From Caulobacter segnis (GTDB taxonomy: Bacteria > Pseudomonadota > Alphaproteobacteria > Caulobacterales > Caulobacteraceae), in assembly GCF_029543125.1 (NCBI RefSeq), contig NZ_JARQWW010000005.1, forward strand, positions 186,001-250,000: a stretch of 64,000 bases of DNA, read 5' to 3'. Each line of letters begins with the position of its first letter. Position 1 is the stretch's first letter. The position numbers and the translations under genes were made by a program. The notes under the pieces were generated by a model. The model was not told the DNA's origin, searched no databases, and saw only the letters and a program-made list of their open reading frames with translations. Positions 24,573 to 34,054 of the stretch are shown here, one piece after another.

Positions 24573-26596
24573 TTGGCTTCACCGGCGGCGGGCGTCACCG
24601 GCGGCGGCGGCGCGAACGGCTTGATGCTGAAGTGTTGGTAGATCTCGGACGGGTAGTAGGCGACGCCGCCGACCATGGTCATGCGTACGTTGCGGATGTT
24701 CGAGATGTCCTTAGTCGGATCACCCGACACCAGCAGGAAGTCGGCTAGTTTACCCCGCTCGATCGAACCGAGCTGCTGGTCCCGGCCGAAGTAGGTCTCG
24801 CTGTCCAGGGTGGCGAGGCGCAGGGCCTTGGCCGCTGGGATGCCCGCCTTCACATAGAGCTCCAGCTCACGATGCAGGGTGAAGCCCGTGCCGTCGTCGG
24901 TGCCCGGCAGAAGCTGGACGCCCTTGTCGTCGAGCAGCTTCAGCACCTCCAGCACCCGCTCGAAACCGCCTTGGTAGCGCTCATCGTCGTGCGGGTGGGC
25001 AAGGGTGACGAACCCGCGCTTGCGGTAGCGCTGGTAACCGATCGGCACGTGGTCGAGATACGGCGCGTCGCCAGCGTTCACCTGGCCGGCGCGGCTGAGC
25101 ATCAGGCGCTCCAGGATCACGGCCGTGGTGTCGAGCGCGACGCCCTTCTGCTGCATCAGCGCCACGGTGGCCTGCACCTTGGGCGACTTCAGGTCGAGAT
25201 CGGTCCCCCGCGCCATGCCGGTCAGGCGCAGCGGCGTGCGGGTGTCCTCTTCCGGCGACAGGATCCAGCCGAGCATGAGCTGGTTCACGTGGGCGATATC
25301 GTTGTATCCGTCCTTGATCACCCGGTCGGGCGAGGAGAAGGCCGGCACGTGGCCGCTGACGCCCATGCCCAGGCGATGCGCCTCGGCGGCGACGGGCGCG
25401 ACCCAATCGGGGTTGAAGCTGTTGTAGATCTTGATCTGCCAATAGCCGTGGTCGGCGTACCAGCGGACGTCGTTCAACGCGTCCTCAAGGCTGTCGGCGA
25501 TGAAGCCGTTGCGCGCCGAATAGGGGCTGCGGCCTTCCAGGAAACCGTTGCGGACGATGCGCGGCCCTGCGATCTCGCCCGCCTCCAGCATCTTGATGCG
25601 GGCCAGCAGCTCGTCGTTGTCATTGCCCTGGTCGCGGATGGAGGTGACGCCCGCCGCGAGGTTGAACAGGTTCGACGACAGCGACGCGTGATGGTGCATG
25701 TCGTGCAGGCCGGGGACCAGAACCCCGCCCTGGGCGTCGATGATCGTCTCGCCCTTGATCGCGGGACCTGTGCGGGCCGCCTCGATGCTGACGACGCGGT
25801 CCTCGTAGATCACCACCTCCGACAACTCGCCGACCTTCATGGCCTTGGGGTCGAAGATGCGGGCGTTCTTGATCCGGACCGGGCCGGTGAACTTGTGAGC
25901 CAGCTTGGCGCTGGCGGCCTTGGCGCTCTGTAGGGCGAGCTCCTGGCTCATCTTCTGCAGGACCTTGAACTCTTCCTCGTAGCCTTCGCGGACAAGGCCC
26001 CCGAGCGAGAACAGCTCGCCCTTGTCGTCCAGCACGACGATGCCGGGCTGAAGGTCGAGACCGCTGAGCTCGTAGACCGTGAGCTTCACGGCCTTGGCGC
26101 CCTCGCCCAGGGTCAGCTTGCGCAGTTCATCCAGGCGCGCCGTGCCGGACGGCAAAACCGGAAGCGTCCGGTTCGGGGCCTTCAGCAGCGCCCGGGCGAA
26201 CTGGCCGTCCATCCACGGGCTGGCGTCGGCTGGCGCGTAGAAGATCGGCTGAGCCGCCTTGACCGTCCCCTGATCGGGCGCGCTGACCCACTTGGCGGTC
26301 CCCGCGCTCCAGTCGAAGGTCTCGTTAACCGGATTGCCGAACAGGGAGGAGCCCTCGATCGTCCACTTCACCGGACGGCCGTCCGGTGACAGGGTGATGT
26401 TCTCCTTGGCCTTGGGGCCGCGGCCGTTGTTGCTGACGGCGTAGTCGATGGACACGTTCGTCCCGTCCACCTCTGCGGTCAGATGGCCGACCTTCTCGCC
26501 GTTGGCGATCACCACATAGCGTTCCGTGGCGGCGAAGGCCTGGCCCGCGAGGGCGAGAACGGCGACGCCGGCGAGTGCGATGGAACGGAAGGTCAT
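24569..26596 (-). CDS. Secreted amidohydrolase (COG1228 prolidase-like) with extra N-terminal domain
   Basis: 675 residues, signal peptide to AFA (residue 23). Residues about 24-235 form an extra beta-rich domain (ATERYVVIANGEKVGHL...) not part of the catalytic barrel. The amidohydrolase barrel carries DMHHHA, the likely carboxylated Lys in WQIKIYNSF, SGHVPAF, IAHVNQ and LPGTDDGTG, a full binuclear metal set. COG1228 enzymes from Caulobacter act as Xaa-Pro or Xaa-Arg/Lys dipeptidases, so a dipeptidase role fits the peptidase operon. ATGA overlap downstream, one-base TGATG overlap upstream. Confidence 0.82.
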   Translation of the reverse strand: MTFRSIALAGVAVLALAGQAFAATERYVVIANGEKVGHLTAEVDGTNVSIDYAVSNNGRGPKAKENITLSPDGRPVKWTIEGSSLFGNPVNETFDWSAGTAKWVSAPDQGTVKAAQPIFYAPADASPWMDGQFARALLKAPNRTLPVLPSGTARLDELRKLTLGEGAKAVKLTVYELSGLDLQPGIVVLDDKGELFSLGGLVREGYEEEFKVLQKMSQELALQSAKAASAKLAHKFTGPVRIKNARIFDPKAMKVGELSEVVIYEDRVVSIEAARTGPAIKGETIIDAQGGVLVPGLHDMHHHASLSSNLFNLAAGVTSIRDQGNDNDELLARIKMLEAGEIAGPRIVRNGFLEGRSPYSARNGFIADSLEDALNDVRWYADHGYWQIKIYNSFNPDWVAPVAAEAHRLGMGVSGHVPAFSSPDRVIKDGYNDIAHVNQLMLGWILSPEEDTRTPLRLTGMARGTDLDLKSPKVQATVALMQQKGVALDTTAVILERLMLSRAGQVNAGDAPYLDHVPIGYQRYRKRGFVTLAHPHDDERYQGGFERVLEVLKLLDDKGVQLLPGTDDGTGFTLHRELELYVKAGIPAAKALRLATLDSETYFGRDQQLGSIERGKLADFLLVSGDPTKDISNIRNVRMTMVGGVAYYPSEIYQHFSIKPFAPPPPVTPAAGEAK

Positions 26597-28095
26597 CAGT
26601 GGTCCCCCTGCGGCCGAACAAACTTGCGCACGGCCTCGGCCAGGGCTGCGCGATTACCTTCTTCCGTGAAGACCGAATGGCCGCCCGGAAACTGAGCCGC
26701 GGTCAGGCGGTCGGCGGGCACGCCGGCCTGATCCAGGGCGTAGCGCCCGCGATAGGCGGGCGTGGTGATGTCGTAGAGGCCCGAGGCCCAGAACAGCCGC
26801 AGCTTCGGATCAGCCTGCATGGCCTGGCCGAGGAAGACATTGGCGTCGCCCATGCCCTCATGGTTCCAGGCGGCGTTCACCTCGAGGTTCAGCGAGTTGT
26901 AGGTCTCGGGGCTCTCGAAGCCGAGGGTCTTGCGGAAGTAGATCTCCACCGCCGTGGACTCGCCTTTGCCCACAGGCACGGCGATGTCGGGGCGGACCAG
27001 CTTGGGCGCGGGCGGCGCCTTCTCCAGCGAGAAGGACAGGCCCGGATCGTCATAGGGCGGACGCTGCGCCGGGGCGTCGAGGCGGCGCGTGGCGCGGCCG
27101 TCCAGCTGGCCGGTGCGCAGCCCCTGATCCTTCAGCAGCTCGAACATGAAGTCGCGGTTCGACAGCCGCAGATCCTTGGACAGGATGTAGTCGGCGGGCA
27201 GGCCGATCATCGCCGACATCTTCGCGGCGACCTTGCGCTTCTCGTCGGCGGGCAGGCTGGAGCCCTGGATCAGCGCGGCCACATAGTCGGTGCGCGCATA
27301 GCGGACCGCTTCGTCGTAGGTCTGCTCGACCGAGCGTCCACCACGGTCGATGCGCTGGTGCCACCACGCCACCGTGGCGAAGCTGGGCAGGCTGGTGACG
27401 AAAGGCATCTCTCGCCCCTCGCTCGCGCCCACCAGAGCGAACAGCAGCACCCCGTCCAGCTTGAGCGCCGCCGCGTCCTTGGCGATCAGGGCCGCCCGCG
27501 TGGTGCCATAGCTCTGGCCCAGGATATAGCGCGGCGAAGCCTCGCGGCCGTGGGCCTTCAGCCACTGCTCGATCACATAGCGGACCGAGGCCGCGTCGCC
27601 CGTGCGGCTCCAGAAGGCCTTGCCGTCTTCCGGCGTGAAGGGGCGGCTGTAGCCGGTGCCGATGGGGTCGATGAAGACCAAGTCCGTGGCGTCGAGCGGG
27701 CTGACCGGATTATCGATCAGCGTCTGCTCGGCCCCCTCGCCCACCCGTCGCTTCGGTCCGAAGGCGCCGAAGTGCAGCGGGGTCGTCGAAGCCCCAGGCC
27801 CGCCGTTGAAGATGAACATCACCGGCCGCGCGGCGCCCTTAACATCCGTGCGGATGTAGGAGGTGGTGACGATGGAGCCCTTGGCCGCGCCCGAAGCGCT
27901 CGGGACGAAGGTCTCGGCGACCACCGCCCGATAGGCCACCTTCTGATCGTTGAAGCGGCCCGTATGTCGCGTCTCCGCCGACAAAGGGCGACGCTCGGCC
28001 GAGGCGGCCGGCGAAGTCTGCGAGACCTGCGCATGAAGGGGTCCGGCAGAGCCCAAAAGCAGCAGAGCGGCGAGAACGGCGGGTCGTAGCACCAT
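26596..28095 (-). CDS. Secreted S10 serine carboxypeptidase
   Basis: 499 residues with a Sec signal (LRPAVLAALLLLGSAGPLHAQ). Oxyanion motif FIFNGGPGAST, nucleophile ILGQSYGTTRAA, catalytic Asp in WASGLYDITTP and His in FPGGHSVF: the complete S10 triad. ATG 28095 has GGGGGA 7-8 bases upstream; a longer frame begins in the leader. First gene of the operon S10 - amidohydrolase - M61 - M61 - APC. Removes C-terminal residues from peptides in the periplasm. Confidence 0.88.
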   Translation of the reverse strand: MVLRPAVLAALLLLGSAGPLHAQVSQTSPAASAERRPLSAETRHTGRFNDQKVAYRAVVAETFVPSASGAAKGSIVTTSYIRTDVKGAARPVMFIFNGGPGASTTPLHFGAFGPKRRVGEGAEQTLIDNPVSPLDATDLVFIDPIGTGYSRPFTPEDGKAFWSRTGDAASVRYVIEQWLKAHGREASPRYILGQSYGTTRAALIAKDAAALKLDGVLLFALVGASEGREMPFVTSLPSFATVAWWHQRIDRGGRSVEQTYDEAVRYARTDYVAALIQGSSLPADEKRKVAAKMSAMIGLPADYILSKDLRLSNRDFMFELLKDQGLRTGQLDGRATRRLDAPAQRPPYDDPGLSFSLEKAPPAPKLVRPDIAVPVGKGESTAVEIYFRKTLGFESPETYNSLNLEVNAAWNHEGMGDANVFLGQAMQADPKLRLFWASGLYDITTPAYRGRYALDQAGVPADRLTAAQFPGGHSVFTEEGNRAALAEAVRKFVRPQGDH

Positions 28096-28217
28096 CTGAA
28101 ATTCCCCCGATCCGTGAGTGAACACGGAGTCTGCATCATCCTACCCGTAGGCCTCGGCATTTCTATTCGAAGTACGATCGTCGCCGGGTGGATGTGACAA
28201 ATTCAATGCAGAAACGA

Positions 28218-28248
28218 GGCGTCGGCGCGCATAGCCTATGCCGACGCC
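28218..28248. repeat. Nine-base inverted repeat enclosing a putative Lrp-type site
   Basis: GGCGTCGGC at 28218-28226 and its complement at 28240-28248, between two divergent S10 genes. The same arms recur in the hairpin at 49634-49662. Inside lies the perfect palindrome GCATAG-C-CTATGC. Confidence 0.5.
28227..28241. promoter_or_regulatory. Shared dyad, site 1 (GCGCATAGCCTATGC)
   Basis: Located between the divergent S10 genes, 132 bases upstream of the start at 28095 and 90 bases upstream of the start at 28331. It matches three further sites at 39198, 40487 and 41034, all in control regions of the peptidase locus. Confidence 0.5.
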
Positions 28249-28330
28249 CCTCAGCCAAACCTGCCATTCGAAAAGAAAATCCGTCGCGCCTTGGCTAGGC
28301 TGATTGTGAAGCGATGAAATGGGGGACGGG

Positions 28331-29815
28331 ATGACTTCGATCACCAAGCGTCAATGGCTGGCGGGCGCGGCTTCGGTCGTGGGACTGACGGCGGCGAGCG
28401 GAGCTTTCGCGCAATCTAGCGCAGAGGCCGGCGGCCCCTTCGTCACCCGGCACAGCGGCGTCTTCAACGGCCGCAAGCTCAACTACACGGCCACGGTCGG
28501 CGCGACGATCCTGCACGACGCCGCCGGAACGCCGACCGCGCGGTTCGTCAGCACGTCCTATGTTCGCGACAAGGTCGATGCCGCGCGCCCTGTCATCTTC
28601 GCCTTCAACGGCGGCCCGAGCAGTTCCTCCCAGACCCTGCACATGATGGCCCTGGGCCCGAAGCGTCCGCCGGTGGCGCAGGACCCGCGCACGCCTGAGC
28701 CGACGCCGAGCCTGATCGACAACACCTACAGCGTCCTCGACGCCGCCGACATCGTCATGGTCGACCCGGCCGAGACGGGCTTCAGCCGCGTCCTGCCCGG
28801 CGGCAAGCGGGAGTACTTCTATTCCGTCGAGGGCGACTCCCAATCGGTGTCGGACTTCGTGACCGCCTGGTGCAAGGCGAACGGCCGCGAGGCCTCGCCG
28901 AAGTACGTGCTGGGTGAAAGCTACGGCACCCTGCGCGCCGCCTTCATGGCGGGACAACTGGCCAAGACCATGCCGCTGGACGGCGTGTTCATCTTCGGCC
29001 AGGCGGTGAACATGATCGAGACCAGCCAGCGGGCGAAGAACGCGGTCTCCTACGCCACCAACATCACCGCCCTCGCCGCCATCGCCGCCTATCACGGCAA
29101 GGCCGAGCGCAGCGACCGGCCGATGAACCAGATCATCGACGAGGCCTACGCCTTCGGCATGGACGAGTATCTGCAGGCCCTGGTTCGCGGAAACGACCTG
29201 CCGGCCGCCGAGCGTCAGGCCCTGGCCAAGAAGCTGCAGGCCATCACCGGGATCAGCGCAGAATACTATCTCGCCAACGGCCTGGTGATCACCAAGATGG
29301 CCTTCCAGCGTGAACTGCTGAAGGCCGACGGCCTGATGCTGGGCATGTACGACGCCCGCTATGTGGGCCCGCTGCCCAAGCCGGGCGAGCGCCTGCCCGA
29401 CCCGTCGTTCAAGCCCATGGCGGCCATCGGCCCGATGATGCTGGAGCACTACGCCAAGAACCTGGGCGTGACCTGGCCGGCGTCCGACTACCGCTCCTCC
29501 GCCCCGCAGACGGGCGGCTGGACCTGGGCGCCGACGCTGGGCCCGGGCGGGCCGTTCTACGACTTCGACTATCCGTCGCAGATCACCACGGCCTTCGAGG
29601 CCAATCCGAAGTTCCGCCTGATGGTCGGGACCGGCATCTTCGACCTGACCACCACGGTCGGGCCGGCGCGCTATCTGGTGACCCAGAGCGACTATCCGCG
29701 CGACCGGGTCATCCAGCGTCAGTACGTGGGCGGCCACATGGCCTACACCAACGAGCCGACCTTGAAGGCCTTCAACGACGACGTGCGCACCTTCGTCACC
29801 GGCGGGCGGTTCTGA
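28331..29815 (+). CDS. Secreted S10 serine carboxypeptidase
   Basis: 494 residues. Signal MTSITKRQWLAGAASVVGLT ending near AFAQ, with a Tat-like KRxWL stretch. IFAFNGGPSSSS (Gly-Pro-Ser variant of the oxyanion motif), nucleophile VLGESYGTLRAA, Asp in GTGIFDLTT, His in YVGGHMAY. Start choice: ATG 28331 with GGGGGA 4 bases upstream; ATG 28319 is also in frame. Single gene on the plus strand, divergent from the S10-led operon and convergent with the S10 at 29838. Confidence 0.87.
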   Translation: MTSITKRQWLAGAASVVGLTAASGAFAQSSAEAGGPFVTRHSGVFNGRKLNYTATVGATILHDAAGTPTARFVSTSYVRDKVDAARPVIFAFNGGPSSSSQTLHMMALGPKRPPVAQDPRTPEPTPSLIDNTYSVLDAADIVMVDPAETGFSRVLPGGKREYFYSVEGDSQSVSDFVTAWCKANGREASPKYVLGESYGTLRAAFMAGQLAKTMPLDGVFIFGQAVNMIETSQRAKNAVSYATNITALAAIAAYHGKAERSDRPMNQIIDEAYAFGMDEYLQALVRGNDLPAAERQALAKKLQAITGISAEYYLANGLVITKMAFQRELLKADGLMLGMYDARYVGPLPKPGERLPDPSFKPMAAIGPMMLEHYAKNLGVTWPASDYRSSAPQTGGWTWAPTLGPGGPFYDFDYPSQITTAFEANPKFRLMVGTGIFDLTTTVGPARYLVTQSDYPRDRVIQRQYVGGHMAYTNEPTLKAFNDDVRTFVTGGRF

Positions 29816-29837
29816 ACCACCCGCCGACGCGCGGCGC

Positions 29838-31319
29838 TCAGCCGAGGGCCGCGCGGTAGAAGGCGCGAAGATCGTCCGTCGCCTGGCTGCGGCTGGCGGC
29901 GTCCGAGAACACCGCGTGTCCCGCCCGATAGACCCGGTGCGTGAACCGCCCCTTGGGCAGGTCGGCGGCCAGATACTCCTCCAGCGGCCCCGCATAGGGT
30001 ATCGTCAGGTCGTAGTAGCCGAGCATCAGGGTCACCTTCAGGCCCGGATCACCCGCCATCAGATCCTTGAACATCAGCGGCATGGCCACCGGCCCACGCG
30101 CCACCTTGTGGTTCCACTGCTCGTTGGCCGGATAGGACAGGCGGATGTAGCCGCTGGCCGGGCGATAGCCGAACTCGTTCCGGAACAGCCCCTCCACCGC
30201 CTTGGTCAGGTCGTACTTCAGCGTGTAGGGCGAGGTGGACGGATCGTCATAGGGCGCCTTGCGCGTATCCGTGATGCTGCGCGGCGCCTTGGCCCGCGCG
30301 TCGGAGCCGCCGATGCGCTCCCCGGTGTCGGACAGCAGCTCGCGGACGAAACGATCGCCAGGAACTTTCAACCCGCCCGCCTGAACCGCCTCGACGGAAA
30401 AGCCCGTGAAAGCGGCCACTTGCGCGGCGATCTTCGAGGCTTCGGCTGGCGGCAGAGCGGCGCCCTTGGCCAGGGCTTCGGCATAGGGACCAGACGCGAA
30501 GCGATGTGCGTCGCCGGCCACCGCCTCGACGGTGCGGTCGCCGTAAGCGCCCTTCTTATGGAACCATGCGGCGGCCGCTTGGCTGGGCAAGGCGCGTACG
30601 GCCGGGTCGGCCGGCCCCGCCAGCGGCGCGCGGCCCCGCGTCGATGTGGAAGGCGAGACCAGCACCACGCCGTTCATCTTGATCGGCTGCGCGCCCTGCG
30701 CCAGCAGCTCGGTGACAAAGCCGACGCGCACGCCGGCATAGCTCTCGCCCACCAGGAACTTCGGAGAGGCCGTGCGGCCGTTTTCGGCGAGCCAGGTCCG
30801 GATGAAGGCGGCGACGGCACGCGCGTCCTCCTCCACGCCCCAGAACTCGCGCTCGGACCCTGGCGTCAGGAAGCGGCTGTAGCCGACGCCCGGCGGGTCC
30901 ACGAACACCAGGTCGCTCTGGTCCAGCAGGCTGTGCGGGTTATCGACAAAGGCGAAACCGTCGGCGCTGTCGGCGTTGACCGTGATGCGCGGTCCCAGGC
31001 CCTCGCGCAGGGCGATGGTGGCGCCGCCGGGGCCGCCGTTGAACAGGAAGGTCACCGGCCGCTTGGCCGGGTCCGCCCCCTCCTCCAGATAAGCCGCCGA
31101 GAAGATGGTCGTGCCCGGCGCGCCGACGGCGTTGGGCAGCGCGATCTCCGACGCCACGCCCCGATAGGCGATGGAGCGTCCCCGGATCTTGACCGTCCCG
31201 CGCATGGTGGCGGGGACCGGAACGCCGGCCGCCTGAGCCGCCGCCGGCGAAAGGCTTCCGGCGCCGAGCCAGAAGATCGAGGCGGCGGCGCCGAACGCCC
31301 TTCGCGTGGGTCGGGACAT
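29838..31319 (-). CDS. Exported S10 serine carboxypeptidase (Tat signal)
   Basis: 493 residues; RPTRRAFGAAASIFWLGAG is a good twin-arginine signal. FLFNGGPGGATIALREGLGP, nucleophile LVGESYAGVRVG, Asp in LGYYDLTIP, His in RAGHAVFSD. Last gene of the long minus-strand run that begins with the TonB receptor at 39035 (receptor, two ornithine cyclodeaminase homologues, two amidohydrolases, this peptidase). 23 bases separate it from the amidohydrolase at 31343. Confidence 0.87.
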   Translation of the reverse strand: MSRPTRRAFGAAASIFWLGAGSLSPAAAQAAGVPVPATMRGTVKIRGRSIAYRGVASEIALPNAVGAPGTTIFSAAYLEEGADPAKRPVTFLFNGGPGGATIALREGLGPRITVNADSADGFAFVDNPHSLLDQSDLVFVDPPGVGYSRFLTPGSEREFWGVEEDARAVAAFIRTWLAENGRTASPKFLVGESYAGVRVGFVTELLAQGAQPIKMNGVVLVSPSTSTRGRAPLAGPADPAVRALPSQAAAAWFHKKGAYGDRTVEAVAGDAHRFASGPYAEALAKGAALPPAEASKIAAQVAAFTGFSVEAVQAGGLKVPGDRFVRELLSDTGERIGGSDARAKAPRSITDTRKAPYDDPSTSPYTLKYDLTKAVEGLFRNEFGYRPASGYIRLSYPANEQWNHKVARGPVAMPLMFKDLMAGDPGLKVTLMLGYYDLTIPYAGPLEEYLAADLPKGRFTHRVYRAGHAVFSDAASRSQATDDLRAFYRAALG

Positions 31320-31342
31320 GGCGGTCTCCTTGTCTGGAACGG

Positions 31343-32641
31343 TCAGGACTCGGGCGCGGCCTTGGCCGGACGCACCGCGTCGATGTAGCGGTCGCGAAGC
31401 TGGCGGCTGCGCGAGGTCATGGGTTGCTCGACGCCGCCGATCAGCACCCTGCGGGCCACCGTGGTGGTCTCCAGCGGATCACCGCTCCACAGCACGAGGT
31501 CGGCGTCCTTGCCTGGCGCGATGGAGCCTTTCGCCCCGTCGAAGCCGAAGATGCGCGCCGGATTGACGGTGATCGCCGCCAAGGCGGCCTCCCACGGCAG
31601 GCCGTAGGGCACCGTGCGGCCGGCCAGATAGCGCGGCGTGCGGATCAGGAAGACGATCCGAGCGATGCCTGGCTTGAAGGCGACCAGTACGCCCGCCTGA
31701 TTGAGGATCGCGGCGTTGCGATAGGTGGCGTTCAGGCTGTCGAAGGTGAAGGCCTGGTTGTCCTCGGCGTCGAGGATCACCGGAACCTTGGCCGCGGCGA
31801 TCTCCTTCGCCAACAGCCACGCCTCGGCCCCGCCCGAGATGACGATGCGGATGTTCTCCTCGCGCGCCGTCGCCAGGGCGAGACGGATGTCAGAGGCGCG
31901 GTTCGCCTCGACGACCAGCGGCTGGCGGCGGTCCACGATCGGCGCCAGGGCCTCCATGTCGGCGCGGGACAGCGACAGGGCCTCCAGCTTGCCCTCGTCC
32001 ACACGGCCTGCGCGGTAGTCGCGGGCCAGGGCCAGGGATTGCTTGATCAGGCCGCGCCAGGCCCCTCGCCCGCCTCCGGCGGTCGAGGTCGAACCTTCAC
32101 CCAGCGCCGTCAGTACAGCCACGTGCGGAGCCACCAGATAGTCGCCGCTGTCGGAAAGCTGGATCACCCCCAGCTGACCACCGAACACCTTGCGCGGCGC
32201 GCCTGCCGCCGCCGAAGCGGGAGTGGGCGCGAGCACGGCGGCGGTGACGCCTTCCACTCGCGCCTCGGGAATCTGCGGCGAGTTCGGATCAACGTCATAG
32301 GCCACGTCGAACCCGGCGCTCAGGCGAGGATCGGTGGAGCCGCGGCCGGGCCATCCGCTGCCGATGGTGTCATTTAGGCCGAGCGGCGAGATGGTCGCCA
32401 CCAGACCAGGCGTCAGGGTCTGTCCCGCCGCGTCGATCACACGGGCGTCAGACGGGATGCGGACGGATGCCCCGACGTCGACGATCTTGCCGTCCCGCAC
32501 GAGAACGGCGCCGCGCGGCAGGTCCCCGGCCGCGCCGAGGCTGACGACACGGGCGTTGACGATGGCCAGGGTTTCGGCGGCCGCAGGTGATGCGGCGGCC
32601 AGGACCAGCAGAGCGGCGAGGATGGACTTGCGGCGGATCAT
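31343..32641 (-). CDS. Secreted amidohydrolase-like protein lacking metal ligands (pseudoenzyme)
   Basis: 432 residues with Sec signal (SILAALLVLAAASPAAAE). The composite beta domain is well kept at both ends (LAIVNARVVSLGAAG; KGSIAPGKDADLVLWSGDPLE), so it belongs to the imidazolonepropionase-like amidohydrolases. But the position of the HxH motif reads TLTPGLVATISPLGLND, with no histidine, and I find only one His in the whole protein. Catalysis by the usual metal centre is therefore unlikely. ATGA overlap with the active-looking homologue upstream suggests the two are made in equal amounts and may form a heteromer. Confidence 0.8.
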   Translation of the reverse strand: MIRRKSILAALLVLAAASPAAAETLAIVNARVVSLGAAGDLPRGAVLVRDGKIVDVGASVRIPSDARVIDAAGQTLTPGLVATISPLGLNDTIGSGWPGRGSTDPRLSAGFDVAYDVDPNSPQIPEARVEGVTAAVLAPTPASAAAGAPRKVFGGQLGVIQLSDSGDYLVAPHVAVLTALGEGSTSTAGGGRGAWRGLIKQSLALARDYRAGRVDEGKLEALSLSRADMEALAPIVDRRQPLVVEANRASDIRLALATAREENIRIVISGGAEAWLLAKEIAAAKVPVILDAEDNQAFTFDSLNATYRNAAILNQAGVLVAFKPGIARIVFLIRTPRYLAGRTVPYGLPWEAALAAITVNPARIFGFDGAKGSIAPGKDADLVLWSGDPLETTTVARRVLIGGVEQPMTSRSRQLRDRYIDAVRPAKAAPES

Positions 32642-34053
32642 TTCGACGCCTCCGGACGCTTCTGAAGTCCCAGTTCGAAATCGGAGCGCGGCTGCGACGG
32701 CGGCTTGCTCCGGTCGTGCATGACCGCACCATCGACGAGCACGAGATCGGGCAGGCTGTAGACGCTGAACGGATCGGCGCTCCACACCACCACGTCAGCG
32801 TCCTTGCCCACCTCCAGCGAGCCGGAGCGCGCTTCGATGCCCAGGATTTTCGCCGGGTTGAGGGTCAGCCAGCGGATGGCGTCCTCGTAGGTCACGTTCA
32901 GACCCGCCTCGCGCGCGGCGGTCATGGCCCGCGACGCCTCCTGATTGAGGTGCTGCATGATCATGACGTTGTCGGAGTGCATGGCGACCACGCCGCCCGC
33001 GGCCTCGAGGATGCCCGCGTTCTCCATGATGGAGTCGTAGGCCTCCATCTTGTAGCCGGACCAGTCGCCGGCCCAGGTGGCGACCGGGATGCCTTCACGC
33101 GCCAGGACCGGCGCGATCTTGAAGGCCTCCAGCGCGTGGTGGAAGGCGGCGATCTTGAAGCCGAACTCATGCGACAGATCGATCATCTGCAGCATCTCGT
33201 CGGCGCGGTAGCAGTGGATCTGGACCTTGACCTGGCCTTCCAGCGCGGCGGCCACGGTCTCCAGGGCCAAGTCGCGGCGCGGCGCCTGGGCGGGCTGGTC
33301 GGCCGCGACCTTGCGGCGATACTCGCGAACCTGATCGGCATAGGCGGCTGCAGCGGCGAAGGTGGTGCGATAGCCGAGCATGCCGCCCGCGCGGGTGCCG
33401 GGCTTGCCGGGACCGCCGCCCGTGGGGTTCTCGCCGCAGGCGATCTTCAGGCCATAGGGCGCGCCCGGCATCTTCATGCCCTGCGGCGAAAGCGCTGGGG
33501 TGGTCTTCAGGGTCACGGTGCGGCCGTTGAACAGGTTGGCCGATCCGGGAAGGATCATGGTGGTGGTGACGCCCGCCGCCAGAGCCCGCTCGAACATCGG
33601 GTCCTGCGGCCAGACGGCGTGCTCGACCCAGATGCCGGCGGCGTTGGGACCGGACTCGTTGGAGCCGTCGCCATTGGCCTCGCCCGGGCTGGAGCCGACA
33701 CCGATGTGCGAGTGCGGATCGATGATGCCCGGGGTCACCCAGCGCCCCTTGGCGTCGATGACCTGCACGCCCGCGGGGACCGCCACATCGCGACCCACGG
33801 CCGCCACCTTGCCGTCACGAAGCAGCAGCACGCCGTTGTCGATGCGCGGGCCGGCTGCGGTCAGGATGGTCGCGTTGATGATCGCCGTCGGCACGGACGG
33901 CGCCGGACGGTAGGTGGACGGAAACGCATCGACGCCGAAGCTGGGATCGAGACCCGCGCGCGGCGCTGAAGGCTGGGCCAGCGCCCCGCCCGCACATCCG
34001 GCAAGCACCGCGCCCGCCAGCAAGGCGGCCCGCCGCCATCGACGCATGGTCAT
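32638..34053 (-). CDS. Amidohydrolase, predicted lipoprotein
   Basis: 471 residues. The signal ALLAGAVLAGC has a lipobox (LAGC), so it is probably anchored to a membrane. Metal ligands present: TPGIIDPHSHIG, VQIHCYRAD, AAFHHALEA and VVAMHSDNV, matching the binuclear amidohydrolase pattern; the late composite domain is GSLEVGKDADVVVWSADP. Start at 34053: AAGGAG lies 9 bases upstream and the preceding stop is one base away (TAGGATG), so it is coupled to the cyclodeaminase gene. Partner of the ligand-less homologue downstream. Substrate probably a dipeptide or N-acyl amino acid, by context. Confidence 0.83.
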   Translation of the reverse strand: MTMRRWRRAALLAGAVLAGCAGGALAQPSAPRAGLDPSFGVDAFPSTYRPAPSVPTAIINATILTAAGPRIDNGVLLLRDGKVAAVGRDVAVPAGVQVIDAKGRWVTPGIIDPHSHIGVGSSPGEANGDGSNESGPNAAGIWVEHAVWPQDPMFERALAAGVTTTMILPGSANLFNGRTVTLKTTPALSPQGMKMPGAPYGLKIACGENPTGGGPGKPGTRAGGMLGYRTTFAAAAAYADQVREYRRKVAADQPAQAPRRDLALETVAAALEGQVKVQIHCYRADEMLQMIDLSHEFGFKIAAFHHALEAFKIAPVLAREGIPVATWAGDWSGYKMEAYDSIMENAGILEAAGGVVAMHSDNVMIMQHLNQEASRAMTAAREAGLNVTYEDAIRWLTLNPAKILGIEARSGSLEVGKDADVVVWSADPFSVYSLPDLVLVDGAVMHDRSKPPSQPRSDFELGLQKRPEASK

Positions 34054-34054
34054 C

